A DNA stretch of 64,000 nucleotides from Roseburia_C sp031555935 (GTDB lineage Bacteria > Bacillota > Clostridia > Lachnospirales > Lachnospiraceae), in NCBI GenBank assembly GCA_031555935.1, contig JAVBTX010000019.1, forward strand, positions 1 through 64,000, in the 5' to 3' direction. Each line of letters starts with the position of its first letter. Position 1 is the first letter of the stretch. The position numbers and the translations under genes are program-made. This document shows, piece after piece, positions 8,441 to 17,083 of the stretch. The notes beneath the pieces are model-generated. The model searched no databases. It was not told the DNA's origin and was given only the letters and a program-made list of their open reading frames with translations.

Positions 8441-9444
8441 TGGGCATATGCCTCCTTCAGTAACTGAATGTTTGCTTTCATTCCGTTTAAATAGCTGTCC
8501 GCCAAATTGGTGCCGCGCACTAGCGTATCGAGGTAATAGACTTTGGCATCGGTTTCCCGCTCGACCGTATCACCCATGCTTTTTCCATAAAGTTCTTCCG
8601 CTAATACCACCTTAATTCCGTGTTCTTTGATTGCAGAAACCACCTCTGCTACTTCGCCAGCACTAACCTGACGCTCCTCATCCAAGTCCATCGTGTAAAC
8701 AACTTCCATGCCGTATTCTTTCGCCACATAGTCATATGCTTCATGAAAGCTGATAATTTCACTGCCACTTGCCAACTGCACAACCGCTTCGGCCTCTGAC
8801 TTCAGACTAGTTAATTTATCCAGATAGTCCTGGGCATTGCTCATATACTCCTTGGTATGTATCGAATCCAACTCGGATAAATACTGTGCAACGGTCTGAA
8901 CCTGAACCATATAATCTTCGATATTCAACCAAGCATGAGCATTCTCGGTTCCGTGTGAATGCTCCGTATGGTCATCGTCTGCTTCATTATGGTCAGCATC
9001 GACTTCCTCGGTATGGTCATGTTCTTCATGGTCATGTTCCTCGTGGTCATGCTCCTTTTCGCTGGATATCAGCTCCACATTTTCACTCGCATTAATAATC
9101 GTAAGCTCTGGATAGTTTGCCGCCACATCCGCTAAAAAACTTTCGATGCCACCGCCATTTATCACAAATACATCCGCCGACGATAGGGTTTTCATATCCT
9201 CCGGAGTTAGCTGATAATCGTGCAGACAACCGGTTTGATTCTCACTGAGATTTTGCACTGTCACATCCGGCGTATCACCGACAATATTCAGTGCCAGAAC
9301 ATACATAGGATAGAAAGAGGTCACAACGGTTAATTTCTGCGCCGGTGTGCCCTCATTCTCTCTTACATAAAGTCCGGTCAGTCCCATTCCGGCCAGCAAA
9401 ATGCCCGCCAGCAGAAATGCTACAAATCCATATTTACGCTTCAT
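8437..9444 (-). CDS. znuA: Zinc-binding lipoprotein-like component of an ABC importer
   Basis: A ZnuA/AdcA family metal-binding protein of about 335 residues. The N terminus is a hydrophobic anchor or signal without a clear lipobox. Residues 130-175 or so form a loop of repeated HDHEEHDH units, typical of zinc-specific members. Other landmarks are SFYPMYVLALNIVGD, GCLHDYQLTPEDM, FHEAYDYVAKEYG and GEVAEVV. The ATG at 9442-9444 is preferred over the TTG two codons upstream because GAGG sits nine bases before it and only three before the TTG. The gene overlaps the end of engB by 11 bases, so zinc uptake is coupled to the protease/chaperone run. No Zur-type palindrome was recognised. Confidence 0.92.
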   Translation of the reverse strand: MKRKYGFVAFLLAGILLAGMGLTGLYVRENEGTPAQKLTVVTSFYPMYVLALNIVGDTPDVTVQNLSENQTGCLHDYQLTPEDMKTLSSADVFVINGGGIESFLADVAANYPELTIINASENVELISSEKEHDHEEHDHEEHDHTEEVDADHNEADDDHTEHSHGTENAHAWLNIEDYMVQVQTVAQYLSELDSIHTKEYMSNAQDYLDKLTSLKSEAEAVVQLASGSEIISFHEAYDYVAKEYGMEVVYTMDLDEERQVSAGEVAEVVSAIKEHGIKVVLAEELYGKSMGDTVERETDAKVYYLDTLVRGTNLADSYLNGMKANIQLLKEAYAQ

Positions 9445-10027
9445 ATCCAATTACCTCATCCATAACCTGCCAGATTTCCTCCCGGCCCTGCTTGCTTTCC
9501 GCTGAAAATGGCAGTACCCTTGTGCCCGGCTGTACCTTTAAGCCAACCCGAATGGCTTTTAAGTGTTTGTCAACCTGACTGCGTTTAATCTTGTCCAATT
9601 TCGTTGCAATAATAATTGGATTGTAACCTTGATGAACAATCCAGTCATACATTGTCTGATCATTTGCTGATGGGTCATGACGAATATCAATTAACAAAAA
9701 TACCGCCTTTAACTGCTTTGAGGTATGCAAATAATTTTCAATCATCTTGCCCCATTTTGCTTTTTCGGCCTGATTCACTTTGGCATAGCCGTAGCCCGGC
9801 AAATCCACTAAGTACATCGCTTCATTAATGTTATAAAAGTTGATGGTCTGCGTTTTTCCTGGCTGTGAGGATGTCCGCGCCAATGATTTCCGGTTCATCA
9901 ATCCGTTAATTAGGGAGGATTTACCGACATTGGATTTGCCGGCAAAGGCTACCTCTGGCAACAGATTTTCCGGCAAGGTGCTGGTTACACCACACACAGT
10001 TTCCAAGTTAACATTTTTTATTACCAT
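9434..10027 (-). CDS. engB: Ribosome biogenesis GTPase EngB/YsxC
   Basis: A 197-residue TRAFAC GTPase needed for 50S ribosomal subunit assembly in Firmicutes. The P-loop is GKSNVGKSS (residues 30-38), followed by the switch region TSSQPGKTQTINFY, G3 DLPGYGYAKV, G4 TKLDK and G5 FSAESKQG. The length is normal. The start overlaps the end of lon by 20 bases, and its own end overlaps znuA. The place after lon is the usual one in Bacilli and Clostridia. Confidence 0.96.
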   Translation of the reverse strand: MVIKNVNLETVCGVTSTLPENLLPEVAFAGKSNVGKSSLINGLMNRKSLARTSSQPGKTQTINFYNINEAMYLVDLPGYGYAKVNQAEKAKWGKMIENYLHTSKQLKAVFLLIDIRHDPSANDQTMYDWIVHQGYNPIIIATKLDKIKRSQVDKHLKAIRVGLKVQPGTRVLPFSAESKQGREEIWQVMDEVIGYEA

Positions 10028-12383
10028 CTGACTTCTCCTTTTTTACAAATGCATACGCCAATACATCTTCCATCGTTTGAACATAGACAATCTCAAGTCC
10101 TTTTTTAATTTCTGCCGAAACCTCTTCGATATCTTTTTCGTTTTTCTGCGGAACAATCACTGTCTTGATGCCGGCATTTTTTGCGGCTAGGGTCTTTTCT
10201 TTCAAACCACCAATTGGCAGCACTCGCCCACGCAGTGTAATCTCGCCGGTCATTGCTACATCCGCACGAACCTTTTGCCCGGTAATCGCGGAAAGCATCG
10301 CCGTTGCCATTGTTATTCCTGCCGATGGGCCGTCCTTTGGCACCGCTCCTTCAGGAATATGTATATGAATGTCATTTTCTTCAAAAAACTTCTTTGGAAT
10401 CTGATATTGCTCGCTAACGGAACGAATGTAACTGATTCCGGCGTGAGCCGATTCCTTCATTACATCACCAAGCTGTCCAGTTAAATTAAATTCACCTTTT
10501 CCCGGCATGACATTGACCTCTATCTCTAGCGTATCACCGCCGACACTTGTCCATGCCAGCCCACGCACGATGCCAACTTCATCGGCCTCATTTTTTAGGT
10601 CAATGCTATATCTTTCTTTGCCCAGATAAGAAACCACATTTCGTTCCGTGATTCGAACCTTGCTCTTTTCACCCTCATATATCTCACGGGCAGCTTTACG
10701 GCATATCTCGCCAATCTTACGCTCCAGATTACGCACACCGGCTTCTCTGGTATAGCTGCGAATTACCATTTCAAGCGCTTTGTCACTGATGCTCAACTGC
10801 TTTGACTTCAAGCCATTGCGCTCAATTTGCTTGCTCACCAGATGTTCCTGCGCAATATGCGCCTTCTCATTTTCGGTGTAACTGGTTACTTCGATAATTT
10901 CCATACGGTCGAGCAATGGGCGTGGGATATCAGCTATATTATTTGCCGTTGCAATGAATAATACTTCCGATAAATCGACTGGTATTTCCACATAGTGGTC
11001 ACGGAATTTACTATTTTGTTCACTGTCTAACACTTCCAATAACGCAGATGCGGTATCACCTTTATAGTCGCTGCTGACTTTGTCAATTTCATCAAGCAGC
11101 ATCAGTGGGTTTCTCACACCAGCACTACGCAGTCCGGCTACAATTCTACCCGGCATCGCACCAACATAAGTCCGCCGATGTCCACGAATTTCAGCTTCAT
11201 CTCTAACGCCGCCCAAACAAATGCGAACATATTCTTTATCTAACGCTTTTGCGACGGAACGAGCGATACTGGTCTTGCCGGTTCCTGGTGGTCCTGCCAA
11301 ACATATAATTGGGCTTTCCCCCTTTTTTGTCAGGTTGCGCACCGCTAAAAATTCCAGCATCCGTTCTTTGACCTTTTCTAAGCCATAATGGTCTTCATCC
11401 AAGGTCTTTTGCGCATTCTTTAAATCACGATTATCCTTCGAGGTTTTATTCCACGGCAACTCGAGCAGTGTTTCGATATAGCCACGGCTGACTGCACTTT
11501 CTGATGAACTGGCACTAATATTTTTGAAACGTTCGATTTCTTTTTTGATTCTGGCTTTGACGGTCTTGTCCGCTTTCAGCTTATCCAATGCTTCGAGGAA
11601 ATTGTCAGCATCCGATTGGGTATTTTCTTCGCCCAGTTCTTCACGGATTAATTTCATTTGCTCCCGCAGTAAATAGTCCTTTTGGTTTTTATCGACCCGC
11701 TCTTTTACTTTGGCTTGAAACTCATTCTTGATATTGAGCACATTGATTTCATTTAACAGGATTGCCATAATCACTTCGTATTGTGAGGTAATATCGACTG
11801 CATCAAGTATCTTCTGCCGTTCGTCGAAGGGCAGCGGCAGGTTATTGCCTAACTGAGTTAGCAAGCCTTCCAGTGAAGTAATCCGCTCGACCTGCTTACC
11901 AAAATCCTTGCTCATTTTTGAATTCACTTTACTGTATGCTAAAAAGGTTTCCTTCAAGCTTCTAACCATTGCTTCCTGAACTTCTGGCAATACCTCTTCC
12001 GCATTTTCCTGGTCATAAGCAATCGTCTCTACTAGTAAAAAATCGTGATTATCAATAATTGCAGAAAGTTCGGCGCGTTCTAATCCTTCTACCAGAACGC
12101 GCACAATATCATTTTGCAGCTTTATTACCTGCTTTACTTCAGCTATGATTCCAATTTTATATAAATCCTTTTGTTCTGGCTCATCACGCTCCGGATCAAT
12201 CTGGGCTATCAGAAATAGTTTTTGATTTCCCATCATGGCCTGCTCAACTGCGTGAACAGAACGGTTCCGACTAACATCAAAATGCGCCACAACGCCCGGC
12301 AGTACAATCATTCCCCGAAGTGCAACTGCCGGCATTTGGTTGATCAATTCCTTCATTTGTTTACTCTCTACTTCCTTTGGCAT
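10008..12383 (-). CDS. lon: ATP-dependent protease Lon (LonA)
   Basis: A full-length LonA of 791 residues: N-terminal substrate domain (residues 15-210), coiled linker, AAA+ module with Walker A GPPGTGKT (364-371) and LLDEIDK, and the C-terminal protease with Ser687 in PKDGPSAGI and Lys730 in GGLKEKT. It degrades misfolded and regulatory proteins in the cytoplasm. The ATG follows the clpX stop with no gap and has no strong ribosome-binding site, so re-initiation after clpX is likely; the ATG at codon 10 is an alternative. Confidence 0.97.
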   Translation of the reverse strand: MPKEVESKQMKELINQMPAVALRGMIVLPGVVAHFDVSRNRSVHAVEQAMMGNQKLFLIAQIDPERDEPEQKDLYKIGIIAEVKQVIKLQNDIVRVLVEGLERAELSAIIDNHDFLLVETIAYDQENAEEVLPEVQEAMVRSLKETFLAYSKVNSKMSKDFGKQVERITSLEGLLTQLGNNLPLPFDERQKILDAVDITSQYEVIMAILLNEINVLNIKNEFQAKVKERVDKNQKDYLLREQMKLIREELGEENTQSDADNFLEALDKLKADKTVKARIKKEIERFKNISASSSESAVSRGYIETLLELPWNKTSKDNRDLKNAQKTLDEDHYGLEKVKERMLEFLAVRNLTKKGESPIICLAGPPGTGKTSIARSVAKALDKEYVRICLGGVRDEAEIRGHRRTYVGAMPGRIVAGLRSAGVRNPLMLLDEIDKVSSDYKGDTASALLEVLDSEQNSKFRDHYVEIPVDLSEVLFIATANNIADIPRPLLDRMEIIEVTSYTENEKAHIAQEHLVSKQIERNGLKSKQLSISDKALEMVIRSYTREAGVRNLERKIGEICRKAAREIYEGEKSKVRITERNVVSYLGKERYSIDLKNEADEVGIVRGLAWTSVGGDTLEIEVNVMPGKGEFNLTGQLGDVMKESAHAGISYIRSVSEQYQIPKKFFEENDIHIHIPEGAVPKDGPSAGITMATAMLSAITGQKVRADVAMTGEITLRGRVLPIGGLKEKTLAAKNAGIKTVIVPQKNEKDIEEVSAEIKKGLEIVYVQTMEDVLAYAFVKKEKSDGNKKC

Positions 12384-13637
12384 TTACGCGCTTTTGGTCT
12401 CGCTATATTCTAGTAATGCCTGCTTGCTTTCAATGGTGTTCTTGGTGATGACGCAACGTGAAATGCGTTCATCCGATGGGATTTTGTACATCAAATCCAT
12501 CATTGTATTTTCCATAATGGCCCGTAATCCTCTGGCACCCGTTTTACGTTCTAAGGATTTCTCGGCAATTGCCTCAATTGCTTCTTCCTCAAACTGTAAG
12601 TCAACGCCATCTATTTCAAATAATTTCTGGTACTGACGAATCAGTGAATTCTTTGGTTCACGTAAAATCCGAATTAATGCCGTTCGGTCCAGTGTATCGA
12701 GAGATACTGTCACTGGCACTCGACCAACAAACTCTGGGATTAAGCCAAATTTGACAAAGTCCTGTGGTAATGCTTTCTTAAATACTTCTCCCACATTACG
12801 ATTCTCTTTATCCGCAATTTCAGCACCAAATCCAATCGAATGTTTATCGATTCTGGCTTCAACAATTTTATCTAAACCGTCAAATGCACCACCGCAGATA
12901 AATAAAATATTGGTTGTATCAACTTGTATTAATTCCTGCTGTGGATGTTTTCTGCCACCCTGTGGCGGAACAGATGCTACGGTTCCTTCTAATATTTTAA
13001 GCAGTGCCTGCTGGACACCTTCACCGGATACGTCTCTGGTGATCGATACATTCTCAGATTTCTTCGTTATCTTATCAATCTCATCGATATAGACGATTCC
13101 ACACTGTGCTCGTTCAATATCATAGTCCGCTGCCTGAATCAGCTTCAGCAGAATATTTTCCACATCTTCACCGACATAACCTGCCTCGGTCAGGGTGGTT
13201 GCATCAGCAATCGCAAATGGCACATTCAAAATCCGCGCCAGGGTCTGAGCCAGCAAGGTCTTACCGGAACCGGTTGGTCCTAGCATTAAGATATTACTTT
13301 TCTGCAATTCTACATCAATATCGATATCCGTTGTGATTCGTTTGTAATGATTATAAACTGCCACTGAAAGCACTTTTTTGGCATCGTCCTGACCAATTAC
13401 ATAGTCATCTAAAAAATCTTTCATTTCCTGTGGTTTTAACAAATTAATTTCTTGAAGCTCTCTTGGTTCTACTTCACTTTCTTCAAAAAATTCTTCTTCT
13501 ATAATTTCTGAACAGATGTCCACACATTCATCACAGATATAAGCCCCATTTGGACCCGCTATCAATTTGCGTACCTGCTCTTGTGTCTTTCCACAAAAGG
13601 AACATCTGATTTTTTCCTCGTTCATTCTTCCTGCCAT
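12384..13637 (-). CDS. clpX: ATP-dependent Clp protease ATP-binding subunit ClpX
   Basis: A 417-residue AAA+ unfoldase that feeds ClpP. The N-terminal zinc-binding domain has Cys12, Cys15, Cys35 and Cys38 (CSFCG and CDECVD). Walker A is GPTGSGKT (120-127), Walker B IVYIDEIDK, and the sensor and C-terminal regions end in KTGARGLRAIMEN. The ATG at codon 5 has AGGAAG just in front and is a strong alternative start (13625). The downstream lon gene abuts the stop codon. Upstream, 107 bases separate it from clpP. Confidence 0.97.
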   Translation of the reverse strand: MAGRMNEEKIRCSFCGKTQEQVRKLIAGPNGAYICDECVDICSEIIEEEFFEESEVEPRELQEINLLKPQEMKDFLDDYVIGQDDAKKVLSVAVYNHYKRITTDIDIDVELQKSNILMLGPTGSGKTLLAQTLARILNVPFAIADATTLTEAGYVGEDVENILLKLIQAADYDIERAQCGIVYIDEIDKITKKSENVSITRDVSGEGVQQALLKILEGTVASVPPQGGRKHPQQELIQVDTTNILFICGGAFDGLDKIVEARIDKHSIGFGAEIADKENRNVGEVFKKALPQDFVKFGLIPEFVGRVPVTVSLDTLDRTALIRILREPKNSLIRQYQKLFEIDGVDLQFEEEAIEAIAEKSLERKTGARGLRAIMENTMMDLMYKIPSDERISRCVITKNTIESKQALLEYSETKSA

Positions 13638-13744
13638 TATTTATACCTATATCTTTCCGAATCTTTTCACTTCTTACTTAAAATGCCGCACTAATATTCA
13701 CACCCTAGATTCTAGATAAGATGATACACTAGTGCGACAATTTT

Positions 13745-14329
13745 TTATTTTTTATAGGTTATTACATCATCGATTAAGCCGTACTCTTTTGCTTCTTCTG
13801 CTGACATGTAATAATCTCTTTCGGTATCCTGTGCTACTACCTCATATGGTTTGCCGGTATTTGCTGCCAGCATTTCATTTAATTTCTTTTTCGTCTTTAA
13901 GATATTTGCTGCTGCAATCTCAATCTCTGTCGCCTGACCTTTTGCTCCGCCTGATGGCTGATGAATCATTACTTCTGCGTTTGGCAATGCAAAACGTTTT
14001 CCTTTTGTGCCGCCGGCTAACAGGAATGCACCCATGCTTGCTGCCAATCCAATACAGATTGTGGAAACATCACATTTGATATACTGCATCGTATCATAAA
14101 TAGCCATTCCGGCTGTTACCACTCCGCCTGGGGAATTGATGTATAAATTAATGTCCTTTGATGGGTCTTCTGATTCCAAGAAAAGCAACTGCGCAACAAT
14201 TACGCTGGCTGACACTTCATTTACATCTTCACCCAAAAAGATAATTCTGTCTTTTAACAGACGTGAATAAATATCATAACTGCGTTCTCCGCGGCTTGTT
14301 TGTTCAATGACATAAGGTACTAAACTCAT
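13745..14329 (-). CDS. clpP: ATP-dependent Clp protease proteolytic subunit ClpP
   Basis: A serine peptidase of 194 residues that forms the two-ring Clp chamber. The catalytic triad is visible: Ser98 in GLAASMGAFLL, His123 in MIHQPSGG and Asp172 in TERDYYMS. The substrate-binding INSPGG is at 65-70. Length and motifs are standard. The ATG follows TGGAGGATATACT. It lies between tig and clpX, which is the common clostridial order. The gap to clpX holds an imperfect hairpin (GTCGCACTA pairing with TAGTGCGGC) that may tune readthrough. Confidence 0.98.
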   Translation of the reverse strand: MSLVPYVIEQTSRGERSYDIYSRLLKDRIIFLGEDVNEVSASVIVAQLLFLESEDPSKDINLYINSPGGVVTAGMAIYDTMQYIKCDVSTICIGLAASMGAFLLAGGTKGKRFALPNAEVMIHQPSGGAKGQATEIEIAAANILKTKKKLNEMLAANTGKPYEVVAQDTERDYYMSAEEAKEYGLIDDVITYKK

Positions 14330-14375
14330 AGTATATCCTCCATTTCAATCTTTTATTCAAATTCATTATTACCAA

Positions 14376-14407
14376 ACAGACCGGCTCTAATCCAAGAGCC
14401 AGTCTGT
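14376..14407 (-). promoter_or_regulatory. Strong hairpin between tig and clpP
   Basis: Thirteen base pairs (14376-14388 with 14395-14407) and a six-base loop, with one G-T pair. Only three T follow on the minus strand, so it is a weak terminator at most. It may lower readthrough into clpP or stabilise tig mRNA. Confidence 0.6.
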
Positions 14408-14417
14408 CTTATAAATC

Positions 14418-15752
14418 TTATTCTTCTGTATCTTCTGCTTCGTCGTCTTTTTTGGATTTTGCTTTTGCTCTTTCTTTTACATTATCCATAATTATTTCAA
14501 CAGCTTTCTGCACTCCTAAGTCTCTCTTCATGGATTCTTTCTCTGCATCGCCCATGAATTCTTTCAACTTATCTACTTCCATGCCATACATGGTCGCCAT
14601 CTTCTCTAATTCTGCATTTATTTCCTCATCTGAAATTTCAATGTTCTCGTCTTTGGCAATCTGCTCTAATATCAGGCTGCTCTGAATACGGGTAATTGCT
14701 TCCGGGCGAACCTGCTCTTTTAACTTATCCATTGTCATACCTGAGAACTGCATGTACTGGTCTAAGCCTAAGCCCTGCTGTGACATTCTCTGGGCAAAAT
14801 CCTGAATCATATTCTGAATCTGGGTTTCAATCATTGGTTCTGGGATTTCCATCTCAGATTTTTCAATAATCTTACCAATTGCTTCATCTTCTTTGGTACG
14901 TTTTGCTTCGTTCTCTTTTGTCTCTGCTAAATTCTTACGAACGCTTTCTTTGTACTCATCTAAGGTATCGTATTCAGAAACATCCTGGGCAAATTCATCA
15001 TCTAATTCTGGCAATTCTTTTGCCTTTACTTCATGAATTTTCACTTTAAACAATGCTGGCTTGCCAGCTAAATCTGGTGCATGGTATTCTGCTGGGAAGG
15101 TTACATTGACATCAACTTCATCACCAACATTTTTGCCAACCAACTGGTCTTCAAAGGTATCAATGAAGGAGTGGGAACCGATTTCTAATGAATGATTCTC
15201 TCCTTTGCCGCCTTCAAATACTTCGCCTTCAACAAATCCTTCGAAATCAATAACTGCTGTGTCACCGGTCTGAATTGCACGGTCTTCTACATTTACGGTT
15301 CTTGCATTGTTGTTACGCTCTTTTTCTACTTCGGCCATAACTTCTTCATCGGTTACGGTTGTATCAACCTTTGTTACGGTTACGCCTTTGTATTTTCCAA
15401 GTGTTACTTCTGGCTTCACTGCTACTTCTGCGGTGAAGATGAAAGTCTTTCCTTTTTCTAACTGAGTCACATCAACAGTTGGCTGAGATACAATGTCAAT
15501 CCCACTTTCTTCTACAGCCTGTGGATATGCATCCTGCATCAATATGTTGGCAGCATCTTCAAAAAAGATTTCTGTTCCATACATTTTTTCAATCATTGCC
15601 ATTGGAACTTTTCCCTTACGGAATCCTGGTACGCTGATGTTACCTTTTTGTTTCTGGTATGCAGCTTTTAATGCCTCATCTACCTTATCTGCTGATACTT
15701 CAATGGTTAATTTCACCATATTTTTTTCTAGGTTTTCTACTTGTACACTCAT
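14418..15752 (-). CDS. tig: Trigger factor
   Basis: A ribosome-associated chaperone and peptidyl-prolyl isomerase of 444 residues. The N-terminal ribosome-binding domain has VPGFRKGKVPMAMIEKMYG near residues 40-60; the FKBP-like domain has GDTAVIDFEGFVEG near 160; the C-terminal substrate cradle and an acidic Lys-rich tail follow. The start ATG lies behind AAGGAGGAAGCAGTAGCA. It is the first gene of the tig-clpP-clpX-lon-engB-znu run, with a promoter at about 15884-15912. Confidence 0.97.
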   Translation of the reverse strand: MSVQVENLEKNMVKLTIEVSADKVDEALKAAYQKQKGNISVPGFRKGKVPMAMIEKMYGTEIFFEDAANILMQDAYPQAVEESGIDIVSQPTVDVTQLEKGKTFIFTAEVAVKPEVTLGKYKGVTVTKVDTTVTDEEVMAEVEKERNNNARTVNVEDRAIQTGDTAVIDFEGFVEGEVFEGGKGENHSLEIGSHSFIDTFEDQLVGKNVGDEVDVNVTFPAEYHAPDLAGKPALFKVKIHEVKAKELPELDDEFAQDVSEYDTLDEYKESVRKNLAETKENEAKRTKEDEAIGKIIEKSEMEIPEPMIETQIQNMIQDFAQRMSQQGLGLDQYMQFSGMTMDKLKEQVRPEAITRIQSSLILEQIAKDENIEISDEEINAELEKMATMYGMEVDKLKEFMGDAEKESMKRDLGVQKAVEIIMDNVKERAKAKSKKDDEAEDTEE

Positions 15753-15883
15753 TGCTACTGCTTCCTCCTTAAATTTATCTCCTAAACATGTACATATCTC
15801 GATTTTTATATGTCACTTGTCAGCGTTCTTTCCTATTGTAAATAAAAAAGTGCAAATTACGACTAGTACACAATCATTATGGA

Positions 15884-15912
15884 ATTATATCATATGGGAA
15901 TATAAATTGAAA
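15884..15912 (-). promoter_or_regulatory. Promoter of the tig-clp-lon run
   Basis: On the minus strand TATAAT (15884-15889) is preceded by TGA, giving an extended -10. TTTCAA (15907-15912) is a weak -35 at 17 bases. I found no CIRCE or CtsR-like heat-shock operator near it. The palindromic element ends about 15 bases upstream of the -35. Confidence 0.6.
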
Positions 15913-15926
15913 GCTTTTTTTTAATG

Positions 15927-16261
15927 AATGTTGCGCGAGGGGGACGGGGGTGGGGGAGGTAGTGGATTCGTCAGATTGAATTTGGGGGCGCGCACTTTTG
16001 CTCCGATGTACGAGCATAAGAGATTCTAAGCATCCCATCGTCAGGTTATTTATTCCCGTCCGTAACCGGCTTATAGGCGGCATCCCTGCCGCCCTGCGCC
16101 TTGCCCCGCCGTCCTTGGCAGCGTCATAAATGCCGCTGGCATTACTACATTTTGACGGGATACTAAGAATCTCTAATTCTCTCCCAAGTCACAAAAGTGC
16201 GCGCCCCCAAATCCAATCCGACAATTCCAGTTCCCACATCCCCCCTGTTGCTCGAAACATT
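15927..16261 (-). repeat. GC-rich palindromic element A
   Basis: A 335-base imperfect giant hairpin in otherwise AT-rich DNA. Outer arms run inward from AATGTT and AACATT; positions 15981-16000 pair exactly with 16192-16211. An inner stem pairs 16019-16036 with 16157-16174. The core is shared with element B in inverted orientation: GGGGCAAGGCGCAGG, then TAAGCCGGTTACGGACGG. Outer-arm mismatches become G-U pairs when the minus strand is read, which points to a minus-strand RNA. No protein frame is credible. It may be a structured RNA or a MITE-like element. Confidence 0.75.
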
Positions 16262-16391
16262 TTAAAAATGCGCAAGAGAAACAAAAACGCGAAAACTTGT
16301 AATCTTAATAAACCAATAGCTTTTAATCTCCACCAAAAAATAGGGGCAACTTCGAGGTAACAATTGTGCGGGTGAGCCAAGAAATGGGATT

Positions 16392-16649
16392 GGCAGATTG
16401 GTCAGATGGCGGTCCGCTTTTGTGACATATGGAAGGGCGCGGGACGCGCCCAGGAGATTAGAGATTCTTAGTATCCCACCACAGCCTAGAAATGCCCCGG
16501 CAAGGATGCCGGGGCAAGGCGCAGGACGGCATGGACGACGTCTCTAAGCCGGTTACGGACGGCATCCACAACCTAATAGCAGGGATACTTAGAATGTCTT
16601 ATCTCCGAAAAATCGGAACAAAAGCGGACCGCCATCTGACCAATCTGCC
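16392..16649 (+). repeat. GC-rich palindromic element B
   Basis: A 258-base element bounded by a perfect 32-bp inverted repeat (16392-16423 with 16618-16649). The outer arms differ in sequence from those of element A except for CTTTTG at the inner edge. An inner stem pairs 16460-16477 with 16582-16599. The middle holds small hairpins (GGGCGCGGGACGCGCCC; CCCCGGCAAGGATGCCGGGG) and the same core as element A. Oriented by the core, B reads on the plus strand. From 16262 to 16391, between the two elements, I see nothing recognisable. Confidence 0.75.
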
Positions 16650-16683
16650 CAACACACACTTTCTTTGTCACACATACAAAAAA

Positions 16684-16728
16684 ATACCCTGTAAGTGCCA
16701 CATAACAATATGTTACACTTACAGGGTA
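16684..16728 (-). terminator. Terminator of the spore protein gene
   Basis: The 14-base arms 16684-16697 and 16715-16728 pair across a 17-base loop. Reading the minus strand, a run of T follows directly. It lies 18 bases after the spore protein stop. Confidence 0.85.
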
Positions 16729-16746
16729 TCTGCTTCTAGCTTTATG

Positions 16747-16965
16747 CTATTTTGTCATCTGTTCTTCCTGTCTCATGATCATTTTCTTGACCATTTCGCC
16801 ACCGATAGATCCAGCCTGTGCACTTGTCAGGTCGCCATTGTAACCTTCTTTTAATGGTACTCCGATTTCAGATGCAACTTCCTGTTTAAAACGATTCATT
16901 GCTTCCTTTGCCTGTGGCACTGCCATTTTACTGCTGTTAGAACTTGAACTGTTAGATCCGCTCAT
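16747..16965 (-). CDS. Small acid-soluble spore protein, alpha/beta type
   Basis: A 72-residue DNA-binding protein that coats spore DNA and protects it. It has a short Ser/Asn-rich lead, then AKEAMNRFKQEVASEIGV, which contains the GPR protease cleavage region (EVASEIGV), and GYNGDLTSAQAGSIGGEMVKKMI, the second conserved block. The start ATG is behind GGAGGTAGAAACCA. It is a single-gene unit with its own sigma-G-like promoter and terminator, which fits expression only in the forespore. Confidence 0.95.
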   Translation of the reverse strand: MSGSNSSSSNSSKMAVPQAKEAMNRFKQEVASEIGVPLKEGYNGDLTSAQAGSIGGEMVKKMIMRQEEQMTK

Positions 16966-17031
16966 TGGTTTCTACCTCCATTTTTCCTGTGTCATCTATT
17001 TTTTTGAATAAGCTTTTCGCTTATCTGATTT

Positions 17032-17060
17032 TAGTATGACCTTCCATTGGAAAAATATGT
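17032..17060 (-). promoter_or_regulatory. Sigma-G-like forespore promoter
   Basis: On the minus strand ACATA (17056-17060) and CATACTA (17032-17038) are 17 bases apart. CATACTA fits the sigma-G -10 consensus CATNNTA and the upstream element is close to GMATR. It precedes a spore protein gene, which strengthens the call. Confidence 0.65.
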
Positions 17061-17083
17061 TGGTAAGTTTTGGAATTAAATTA

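Noticed and set aside
9000..9060. Short tandem DNA repeat in the znuA gene
   Set aside because: It encodes the expected His/Asp/Glu-rich loop of zinc-binding proteins.
15753..15926. CIRCE or CtsR operator before tig
   Set aside because: No TTAGCACTC-N9-GAGTGCTAA and no CtsR heptad repeat could be found.
16492..16854. A 120-residue plus-strand frame
   Set aside because: It runs through palindromic element B and then antisense to the spore protein gene, with no ribosome-binding site.
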